A stretch of 11,013 nt of DNA from GCA-016432345 sp964544105 (GTDB lineage: Bacteria > Patescibacteriota > Microgenomatia > Levybacterales > UBA12049). Positions within the stretch are counted from its first letter, which is position 1. The number at the start of each line of letters is the position of its first letter. The translations under genes were made by a program, and so were the position numbers. Location: NCBI GenBank assembly GCA_964544105.1, contig CAZIZQ010000031.1, positions 1-11,013 of the forward strand. Direction: 5' to 3'. The notes beneath the pieces were generated by a model. It saw only the letters and a program-made list of their open reading frames with translations, did no database searches and was not told where the DNA came from. Of this stretch, positions 6,001 to 11,013 are shown piece after piece.

Positions 6001-6054
6001 ATGAATAAAAATAAAAACATTCTCCGAACCCAAGATCTCCTTTTGGAGATCTAA
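6001..6054 (+). CDS. Attenuator leader peptide of the leuA unit (17 aa)
   Basis: MNKNKNILRTQDLLLEI followed by TAA. Six of 17 residues are Leu or Ile and none is Val. Three consecutive Leu codons (CTC CTT TTG, 6037-6045) form the obvious stall site, fitting control of a leucine-specific operon. No ribosome site is present; the predicted transcript begins at about its ATG. The triple-Leu codons lie within the 8-bp hairpin 6033-6040/6045-6052, and the upstream Ile-Leu codons (6019-6024) overlap the outer 1:2 stem. A regulatory role is inferred from codon content and exact placement against the antiterminator and terminator just upstream of leuA. Confidence 0.87.
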   Translation: MNKNKNILRTQDLLLEI

Positions 6055-6097
6055 TGGTTTGGGAGAAAGATTTTTTAGACATTCATAATCTCCCAAA
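6020..6097 (+). promoter_or_regulatory. leuA attenuator: 1:2 stem and 9-bp antiterminator
   Basis: The 1:2 structure pairs 6020-6025 (TTCTCC) with 6062-6067 (GGAGAA), and 6027-6030 (AACC) with 6056-6059 (GGTT). Inside it is a perfect 8-bp hairpin AGATCTCC/GGAGATCT at 6033-6040/6045-6052. The antiterminator pairs 6058-6066 (TTTGGGAGA) with 6089-6097 (TCTCCCAAA), 9 bp perfect. It uses both the 3' part of the 1:2 stem and the 5' arm of the terminator. A ribosome held at the Leu codons 6037-6045 would block arm 1 and free 6058-6066 for antitermination. One released at the stop 6052-6054 would cover 6058-6066 and favour termination. A separate T6 run at 6071-6076 follows the 1:2 stem and might pause polymerase. 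Confidence 0.86.
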
Positions 6098-6114
6098 AAT
6101 AGGGGGATTTTTTT
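6088..6114 (+). terminator. Intrinsic terminator of the leuA attenuator, adjoining the leuA start codon
   Basis: ATCTCCC (6088-6094), a 7-nt loop, GGGGGAT (6102-6108), 7 bp with one G-T pair, and seven Ts at 6108-6114. The leuA ATG follows directly at 6115. The GGGGG in the 3' arm lies 8 nt before the ATG and could pair with the 16S anti-Shine-Dalgarno, so the same hairpin may also hide the ribosome site. Confidence 0.87.
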
Positions 6115-7254
6115 ATGAAAAAACAAATTTTTATCTTTGACACCACTCTTCGCGACGGCGAACAGGTCCCCGGCTGCCAGCTTAATACAGTTGAAAAAAT
6201 TGAAGTGGCCAAAGCACTTGATGAATTAGGCGTTGATATTATCGAAGCCGGTTTTCCTATTTCGAGTCCCGGTGATTTAAAATCAATTATTGAGCTTTCT
6301 AAAGTTGTTACTCGCCCAATAATCTGTGCATTATCCCGCGCTGTAAAAAAAGATATAAACGCAGCAGTACAATCCTTACAATTTGCCAAACACAAAAGGA
6401 TTCACACATTTATTAGCTCTTCCGATGTGCATATAAAATATCAATTTAAATCAACACGGGAAAAAATTATGCAGCAGGGAATTGAAGCTGTAAAATACGC
6501 CAAAAAGTTTGCCGAAGATGTGGAGTTTTCCGCCATGGATGCAGGACGAAGTGATAATGCATTTTTAGCAAAGTTTATTGAGGCTGCAATTAAAGACGGT
6601 GCAACAACGGTTAACATTCCAGATACCACAGGATATTGCTTACCAGATGAATTTGGGGCAAAAATTAAATATCTATTCGAAAATGTCAAAGGGATAGACC
6701 GGGTAATTGTAAGCATCCATTGTCATAACGACTTAGGCCTTGCCACAGCCAATTCAATTGCCGCTGTACAAAATGGCGCACGACAAATAGAAGTGACTGT
6801 GAATGGAGTAGGAGAAAGAGCAGGGAACACCTCCTTAGAAGAAGCAGTCATAATTCTAAAAACACGGCAAGACTTAAACGCCACTACTAATATCAACACC
6901 AAAAGAATTTATGCAACAAGTAGACTTGTATCACAACTTATGCGCATGCCTGTGCAGGCAAACAAGGCAATTGTTGGTAGAAACGCCTTTGCCCACTCAT
7001 CGGGAATTCACCAAAACGGCGTCTTAAAAAACCGATTTACCTACGAAATTATTAACCCAGAAGATGTAGGCGTTAAGTCTTCACTTATTCTTACAGCTAG
7101 ATCCGGACGATCCGCCCTTAGATATCATCTAGAACGCCTAGGCTACAAAAAACTTTCCCAAACCCAAATTAATAGTGTTTATCAAAAATTTATAATGCTA
7201 GCTGACAAGAAAAAAGATTTAGGAGATAATGATTTAAGAGTATTAATGACATGA
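6115..7254 (+). CDS. leuA: 2-isopropylmalate synthase lacking the leucine-binding regulatory domain
   Basis: Condenses acetyl-CoA with 2-oxoisovalerate, the first committed step of leucine synthesis. It is 379 aa against about 520 for the E. coli enzyme. The catalytic TIM barrel starts with FDTTLRDGEQ (8-17; Arg13 and metal ligand Asp14), has the metal-binding HCHNDLGLA (His202, His204) and NGVGERAGN (230-238), and is followed by the linker subdomain with AFAHSSGIHQNGVLKN (291-306). The chain ends at LADKKKDLGDNDLRVLMT, exactly where the C-terminal LeuA dimer/regulatory domain normally begins, and its stop overlaps the ilvD ATG (ATGA, 7251-7254). The loss is therefore clean, not a frameshift. 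Met141 stands in AMDAGR, where relatives usually have Glu (AEDAGR/CEDAGR). The FPxSSPGD and GIHQ contexts favour LeuA over citramalate or homocitrate synthase. Confidence 0.92.
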   Translation: MKKQIFIFDTTLRDGEQVPGCQLNTVEKIEVAKALDELGVDIIEAGFPISSPGDLKSIIELSKVVTRPIICALSRAVKKDINAAVQSLQFAKHKRIHTFISSSDVHIKYQFKSTREKIMQQGIEAVKYAKKFAEDVEFSAMDAGRSDNAFLAKFIEAAIKDGATTVNIPDTTGYCLPDEFGAKIKYLFENVKGIDRVIVSIHCHNDLGLATANSIAAVQNGARQIEVTVNGVGERAGNTSLEEAVIILKTRQDLNATTNINTKRIYATSRLVSQLMRMPVQANKAIVGRNAFAHSSGIHQNGVLKNRFTYEIINPEDVGVKSSLILTARSGRSALRYHLERLGYKKLSQTQINSVYQKFIMLADKKKDLGDNDLRVLMT

Positions 7255-8954
7255 AAAGAAGTGATTCATTAACTGGAAATCCAAACAATAAAAAAAATTG
7301 GATCAAACGTACCCCAGCTCGGGCTATGCTTCGCGCTGTTGGGTTTACCGACGAAGATTTTGAAAAACCAATTATTACTGTTGCTTGCCCCCATACCAAT
7401 GCCACCCCCTGCAACGCGCATATACAAGAACTAGGTAGCATTGCCTTACAAGAAATAGAAAAAAATGGCGGCAAAGGCTTTATTTTTGGCACACCCGTTG
7501 TAACCGATGGCGAAACTATGGGCATGGAAGGCATGAAATATTCACTAGTGTCGCGCGAACTTATTGCTGACTGCATCGAAACCATGAACGAAGCCTATAC
7601 AGCCGACGCGGCATTTACCCTTTCTGGCTGTGACAAAACTATTCCCGCAGCCCTTATCCCACTGGCACGAAACAACAACATCGGCCTTACCCTTTATGGT
7701 GGCACCATCTTGCCTGGGAAATACAAAGGAAAAAACCTCACCATTGTCAGCACCTTCGAAGCAGTAGGTAGTTATTCTGCTGGAAAAATAACTGAAGAAG
7801 AACTGCACCAGGTTGAATGTAAATCATGCCCGGGAAACGGGGCATGTGGGGGTATGTACACGGCCAATACCATGGCCAGCGCAATTGAGGCTTTGGGCAT
7901 GAGCATCCCAGGCAGCGCGTCACATACGGCAGTGGACGAAAAAAATAACATCTCGCCCAAAAAACTCCACGACATTAAAACCTCGGTTGAAACGCTTTTT
8001 ATGCTGCTGAAAAAGGGCATTCGGGCACGAGACATTATGACTAAATATGCATTCGAAAATGCTATCACTGTTGTTTTGGCACTTGGTGGATCAACCAATG
8101 CGGTATTGCATCTTTTGTCTTTGGCTCATGAAGCAGAAGTAAAATTGACTCTTGATGACTTTACTAGAATTGGTAAAAAAGTACCGCTTTTGGGTAATTT
8201 CAAACCTTTTGGAGATTATGTTATGGCAGACCTCGACAATATTGGCGGCGTGCCCATGGTCATGAAAATGCTTTTGGATAAAGGCCTTTTACACGGTAAT
8301 TGTCTAACAGTTACCGGCAAAACTGTGGTCGAAAATCTCAAAAGTGCACCAAAATGGCTCCACAATCAAACTGTCATTGCAAGTATTGACAAGCCTATGG
8401 CAAAACCAGATCACCACATCCTGATACTTTATGGAAATTTGGCAGAAGAAGGCGCAGTTATGAAATTAAGCGGGAAAGAGATCACATTCCATAAAGGTCC
8501 CGCCCGTGTTTTTAACTGCGAAGAAGAAGCACTCGATGCAATTCTACAGGGAAAAATAAAAAAAGGAGACGTGATTGTTATTCGTTACGAGGGGCCAAAA
8601 GGCGGCCCGGGTATGAGAGAAATGCTTTCTCCATCCAGTGCTTTAATGGGAGCAGGTTTAGGAAAAGATGTTGCTTTAATTACTGATGGCCGTTTTTCCG
8701 GCGGTACACATGGCATTATGGTTGGACACATTGCGCCCGAAGCGCAAGTAGGTGGCACAATAGCCCTAATCAAAGAAAATGATACTATTATTATTGACTT
8801 GGTTAAACGAACTATCGATGTAAAACTTACCAAACAAGAATTAGAGAAACGAAAAAAAGCCTGGAAGGCGCCAAAACCGCAATATACAAGGGGGATTTTG
8901 GCAAAATATGCAAAACTTGTATCAAGTGCGTCAAAAGGTGCAGTCACATCATGA
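7251..8954 (+). CDS. ilvD: Dihydroxy-acid dehydratase
   Basis: An Fe-S enzyme of the IlvD/Edd family that dehydrates 2,3-dihydroxy-3-methylbutanoate or -pentanoate to the 2-oxo acids that feed the Val, Leu and Ile branches. It is 567 aa, the full length. Candidate cluster cysteines are Cys54 (ATPCNAH), Cys127 (SGCDKT) and Cys199 (NGACGGMYTANTM), with spacing like that of characterised [2Fe-2S] DHADs; extra cysteines are at 46, 190 and 193. Metal and substrate motifs include DGETMGMEGMKYSL (86-99), LGGSTNAVLH (278-287), YEGPKGGPGMREM (446-458) and ITDGRFSGGTHG (477-488) with the catalytic-type Ser483. The start overlaps the leuA stop by 4 nt and its stop overlaps the ridA start by 4 nt. It serves all three amino acids although placed in the leucine-controlled unit. 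Confidence 0.97.
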   Translation: MKRSDSLTGNPNNKKNWIKRTPARAMLRAVGFTDEDFEKPIITVACPHTNATPCNAHIQELGSIALQEIEKNGGKGFIFGTPVVTDGETMGMEGMKYSLVSRELIADCIETMNEAYTADAAFTLSGCDKTIPAALIPLARNNNIGLTLYGGTILPGKYKGKNLTIVSTFEAVGSYSAGKITEEELHQVECKSCPGNGACGGMYTANTMASAIEALGMSIPGSASHTAVDEKNNISPKKLHDIKTSVETLFMLLKKGIRARDIMTKYAFENAITVVLALGGSTNAVLHLLSLAHEAEVKLTLDDFTRIGKKVPLLGNFKPFGDYVMADLDNIGGVPMVMKMLLDKGLLHGNCLTVTGKTVVENLKSAPKWLHNQTVIASIDKPMAKPDHHILILYGNLAEEGAVMKLSGKEITFHKGPARVFNCEEEALDAILQGKIKKGDVIVIRYEGPKGGPGMREMLSPSSALMGAGLGKDVALITDGRFSGGTHGIMVGHIAPEAQVGGTIALIKENDTIIIDLVKRTIDVKLTKQELEKRKKAWKAPKPQYTRGILAKYAKLVSSASKGAVTS

Positions 8955-9340
8955 AATATATTAATACTAAAAATGCACCTGCTGCCATCGGGCCGTATTC
9001 ACAAGCAATTATTGCAGAGTACTTTGTATTCTGTTCGGGACAGATTGGTATCGACTCCAAAACAGGAGAACTGGTAAATGGAATTGAAAACCAAACGAAG
9101 CAGGTACTTAAAAATTTAGAGGCAGTACTTAAAGCCGCGGGGTCTGACCTTGCAAGCGTAGTCAAAACAACGGTATTTCTTAAAAATATAAGTGATTTTC
9201 CAAAGATGAACGAGGTCTACGCTTCTTTTTTTGGTAACCACAAGCCCAGCCGCGCTACAGTAGAAGTTTCCAATCTCCCAAAAAATGCACTTATCGAGAT
9301 AGATGCTATTGCCCTTAATTCCACCTCGGAGGAGTCGTAA
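8951..9340 (+). CDS. ridA: RidA family enamine/imine deaminase
   Basis: A small trimeric enzyme (129 aa) of the Rid (YjgF/YER057c/UK114) family that hydrolyses reactive 2-aminoacrylate-type enamines and imines to oxo acids and ammonia, protecting PLP enzymes such as aminotransferases. The N-terminal APAAIGPYSQAI carries the conserved Tyr16, FCSGQIG is at 27-33, and the C-terminal signature PSRATVEVSNLPKNALIEIDAIA (99-121) holds the carboxylate-binding Arg101 and Glu116. These residues fit the RidA subfamily with deaminase activity. It starts in the ilvD stop (ATGA). Its last six residues (STSEES) lie beyond the usual family end and are encoded in the inverted-repeat region that can pair with the leuC leader, so the tail may exist for RNA structure. 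Its neighbours suggest protection of the PLP aminotransferase. Confidence 0.95.
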   Translation: MKYINTKNAPAAIGPYSQAIIAEYFVFCSGQIGIDSKTGELVNGIENQTKQVLKNLEAVLKAAGSDLASVVKTTVFLKNISDFPKMNEVYASFFGNHKPSRATVEVSNLPKNALIEIDAIALNSTSEES

Positions 9341-9381
9341 ACGCCACCTCCGAGGTGACCAGAATGGGCTCCTCGGAGGTG
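9322..9381 (+). promoter_or_regulatory. Three-arm RNA switch candidate between ridA and leuC
   Basis: Arm A is 9322-9332 (CACCTCGGAGG, inside the ridA 3' end), arm B is within 9345-9357 (CACCTCCGAGGTG), and arm C is 9371-9381 (CCTCGGAGGTG). A pairs perfectly with 9347-9357 (11 bp) and C pairs perfectly with 9345-9355 (11 bp). Because both use B, the two helices exclude each other. Arm C contains the leuC Shine-Dalgarno sequence, so B:C would hide it and A:B would expose it. The ridA stop (9338-9340) lies in the A:B loop, so terminating ribosomes would disturb the structure. Function is inferred; the complementarity is read directly. Confidence 0.7.
9375..9381 (+). promoter_or_regulatory. Strong Shine-Dalgarno sequence of leuC
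   Basis: GGAGGTG, 7 nt before the leuC ATG at 9389. It is the best ribosome binding site in the window, in contrast to the leaderless or weak starts elsewhere, and is entirely contained in arm C of the competing helices. Confidence 0.85.
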
Positions 9382-9388
9382 AATTCAT

Positions 9389-10768
9389 ATGAAGCCAAAA
9401 ACACTTTTTGATAAAATTTGGGACAGTCACGTGGTGTACCGCAAAGATGGTTACCCTGACGTGCTCTATATCGACGCCCATTTAATCCACGAAGTCACAA
9501 GTCCGCAGGCATTTACCGGACTTCGAAAAAGAGGAATTGGTGTTTTTCGAACACAAAGAACCTGGGCTACTGCCGACCACAATGTCCCAACCCTTAATCA
9601 AGACAAACCAATCAAAGAAATTTTGTCCCGCAAACAAGTGGAAATGCTGACTCAAAATTGCAAAGATTTTGGCATCCGCCTCTATGGTCTTGGCCATCCA
9701 TACCAGGGTATCGTGCACATTATTGGCCCAGAACTTGGCATTACCAAACCTGGTATGACCATTATCTGTGGCGACAGCCACACCGCAACCCACGGTGCAT
9801 TTGGCAATATCTCCTTTGGCATTGGCACAAGTGAGGTAGAGCAAGTCTTAGCATCACAGAGTATCTTGCAATACAAACCAAAAACCATGCGAATTACAGT
9901 TGATGGAAAACTCAAAAAAGGCGTGGTGTCAAAAGATATTATTCTCTACATTATTTCTAAAATTTCAACCAGTGGGGCAACCGGATATTTTGTGGAATAT
10001 GCCGGCACCACCATCCAAAACCTATCTATGGAAGCGCGAATGACCATTTGCAATATGAGTATCGAAATGGGTGCCAGAGGTGGGATAATTGCGCCAGATG
10101 AAACAACATTTAGCTATATGAAGGATCGACTTTTTATGCCAAAAGGAAAAAATTGGGAAAAAGCTTTAGCATATTGGAAAACCTTACCATCAGACAAGGG
10201 AGCCAAATATGATAAAGAACTACAATTTGATGCCTCTGATATAGAACCAATGATTACCTATGGTACAAACCCTGGTATGGGAGTAAAAATCACAGAAAAA
10301 ATTCCATCCTCACCCGCCCTCAAAAAAGCACTTACTTACATGAATCTCAAACCCGGAACTCCCATGATTGGACTAAAAGTAGACTATGTGTTTTTAGGAA
10401 GTTGCACCAATTCTCGTATCGAGGATTTGCGCATGATTGCACAAATTGTAAATGGAAAAAAGAAAGCAAAAAATGTTGACGTGCTTGTTATCCCAGGCTC
10501 AAAACAAGTTGAAGTGCAAGCACGAAAAGAGGGTTTGGATAAGATTTTTGAAAGTGCAGGGTTCGAACTACGAGGTCCTGGGTGCTCTGCCTGCCTAGGA
10601 ATGAATGAAGACAAAATTCCACCTGGTAAATATTGCATTTCAACATCCAACAGAAATTTTGAGGGTCGCCAAGGCCCAGGAGCACGAACTTTTCTAGCCA
10701 GCCCACTTACCGCAGCTGCGGCAGCAATAACAGGAAAAATAACAGATGTTCGCGAAATGCTTGATTGA
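9389..10768 (+). CDS. leuC: 3-isopropylmalate dehydratase large subunit
   Basis: An aconitase-family [4Fe-4S] enzyme subunit; with LeuD it isomerises 2-isopropylmalate to 3-isopropylmalate. It is 459 aa, the long E. coli-like form (466 aa), which favours LeuC over the shorter archaeal-type or homoaconitase subunits. It begins with KTLFDKIWDSHVV and YIDAHLIHEVTSPQAF (28-42), and carries TADHNVPT (61-68), CGDSHTATHGAFG (127-139) and the cluster cysteines Cys339 (LGSCTNSR), Cys399 and Cys402 (GPGCSACLGMN), corresponding to the three ligands known in the family. NRNFEGRQGPGARTFLASP (421-439) follows. The preceding gap from ridA is 48 nt and is filled by the inverted-repeat element; the next gene, leuD, starts 68 nt downstream. 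Confidence 0.97.
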   Translation: MKPKTLFDKIWDSHVVYRKDGYPDVLYIDAHLIHEVTSPQAFTGLRKRGIGVFRTQRTWATADHNVPTLNQDKPIKEILSRKQVEMLTQNCKDFGIRLYGLGHPYQGIVHIIGPELGITKPGMTIICGDSHTATHGAFGNISFGIGTSEVEQVLASQSILQYKPKTMRITVDGKLKKGVVSKDIILYIISKISTSGATGYFVEYAGTTIQNLSMEARMTICNMSIEMGARGGIIAPDETTFSYMKDRLFMPKGKNWEKALAYWKTLPSDKGAKYDKELQFDASDIEPMITYGTNPGMGVKITEKIPSSPALKKALTYMNLKPGTPMIGLKVDYVFLGSCTNSRIEDLRMIAQIVNGKKKAKNVDVLVIPGSKQVEVQARKEGLDKIFESAGFELRGPGCSACLGMNEDKIPPGKYCISTSNRNFEGRQGPGARTFLASPLTAAAAAITGKITDVREMLD

Positions 10769-10772
10769 TAAA

Positions 10773-10827
10773 CACCTCGGATGGTGGCAGGCCAAAGCGT
10801 AGCGGAGGCCATGACTCCTCCGAGGTG
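10773..10827 (+). repeat. Palindromic element between leuC and leuD that can pair with the leuD ribosome site
   Basis: CACCTCGG at 10773-10780 and CCGAGGTG at 10820-10827 form a perfect 8-bp outer stem around a 39-nt interior. The interior has further local complementarity: ATGG with CCAT, two GGCC boxes at 10790-10793 and 10807-10810, and GGAGG at 10804-10808 with CCTCC at 10817-10821. GAGGTG at 10822-10827, 9 nt before the leuD ATG, is the likely Shine-Dalgarno sequence, so the outer stem would hide it. The layout parallels the ridA-leuC element and suggests a repeated family used at internal gene borders of this unit. Confidence 0.65.
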
Positions 10828-10836
10828 AAACGAATT

Positions 10837-11013
10837 ATGAAAAAAATCATCTCAACCTGCGTGCCATTACCGATTGAAAATGTTGATACCGACCAGATTA
10901 TTCCCGCTCGGTTTCTAAAAGCTACAACACGCGTTGGTTTTGGTGAAAACTTATTCCGTGACTGGCGCACAAAGCATAATTTTGTTCTCAATAATCCAAC
11001 ATACTTTGGCAAA
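10837..11013 (+). CDS. leuD: 3-isopropylmalate dehydratase small subunit, N-terminal part (cut by the window edge)
   Basis: The first 59 residues of the swivelling-domain subunit of isopropylmalate isomerase, partner of LeuC. The start ATG at 10837 follows GAGGTG by 9 nt. VPLPIENVDTDQIIPARFL (residues 9-27) is the typical LeuD opening, followed by TTRVGFGENLFRDWR (30-44), closely like E. coli LeuD, and NNPTYFGK at the edge. The remaining roughly 130-140 residues are outside. No frame disruption in the visible part. Its position right after leuC is the usual arrangement, and leuB could follow beyond the edge. Confidence 0.95.
   Translation, partial: MKKIISTCVPLPIENVDTDQIIPARFLKATTRVGFGENLFRDWRTKHNFVLNNPTYFGK

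Noticed and set aside
5994..6114. Leucine T-box or metabolite riboswitch upstream of leuA.
   Set aside because: No T-box consensus or known aptamer core. The leader ORF with three Leu codons and the 9-bp antiterminator account for the sequence.
6115..7254. leuA as a frameshifted or degraded gene because of its short length.
   Set aside because: The end coincides with the domain boundary and the stop overlaps the ilvD start codon, so it is a clean short form.
8585..8947. A 120-aa antisense reading frame opposite ilvD.
   Set aside because: Opposite a strongly conserved gene, with no promoter or ribosome site; typical complementary-strand artefact.
10781..10828. A small ORF MVAGQSVAEAMTPPR in the leuC-leuD gap as a third leader peptide.
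   Set aside because: It contains no Leu or Ile codons, has no ribosome site or promoter, and no terminator follows. The palindromic RNA element is the more likely content.
1..11013. CRISPR arrays, transposases, phage or defence genes.
   Set aside because: No regularly spaced direct repeats, no IS-like terminal repeats with transposase, and every long coding region is accounted for by housekeeping or BCAA genes.

Overview
The window looks like part of a Candidate Phyla Radiation (Patescibacteria) genome, possibly Microgenomates-like. I infer this from a trigger factor without its PPIase domain, a lysine-rich protein resembling the CPR-restricted DUF5660 family, a tRNA gene without an encoded CCA, and tightly packed genes with 4-nt ATGA overlaps and short spacers. 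TGA is used as a stop throughout (tig, ilvB, leuA, ilvD, leuC), so this is not the recoded Gracilibacteria/Absconditabacteria code. Taxonomic placement is an inference from these features.

Layout. Positions 1-53 are the 3' part of a tRNA-Leu(UAG). They are followed within a few bases by a minimal trigger factor (65-898) and a DUF5660-like gene (916-1585) broken by a 15-N assembly gap. From 1596 to the right edge, everything belongs to branched-chain amino acid biosynthesis, in three transcription units on the + strand: (1) ilvB-ilvN-aminotransferase, 1736-4846; (2) ilvC, 4865-5911, with its own promoter; (3) leuA-ilvD-ridA-leuC-leuD, 6115 to beyond the right edge. Together these encode acetohydroxyacid synthase (two subunits), ketol-acid reductoisomerase, dihydroxyacid dehydratase, isopropylmalate synthase, both isopropylmalate isomerase subunits, a PLP aminotransferase that probably does the final transamination, and the enamine deaminase RidA. 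LeuB and any threonine deaminase or citramalate synthase are not in the window.

The most striking content is regulatory. Units 1 and 3 each begin with what looks like a complete ribosome-mediated transcription attenuator in about 110-120 nt. Each has a consensus-like promoter, a very short leader peptide rich in Leu/Ile/Val codons (MKQLCILTVVLLDLA and MNKNKNILRTQDLLLEI), a 1:2 pairing, a perfect antiterminator (7 and 9 bp) and a competing intrinsic terminator. Both share two odd features. The leader start codon lies 7 nt after the -10 box, so the leader peptide is probably translated from a leaderless transcript. The U-tract of the terminator runs directly into the ATG of the first structural gene. 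The ilvC promoter also places its start at or next to its ATG, so leaderless initiation seems to be the local rule.

A second layer may act on translation in unit 3. The ridA-leuC and leuC-leuD junctions hold CACCTC/GAGGTG inverted repeats that can pair with the leuC and leuD Shine-Dalgarno sequences. At ridA-leuC there are three arms forming two mutually exclusive perfect 11-bp helices. LeuA lacks its C-terminal leucine-binding regulatory domain, so attenuation may be the main leucine-responsive control of this pathway. No mobile element, CRISPR array or defence gene is visible.
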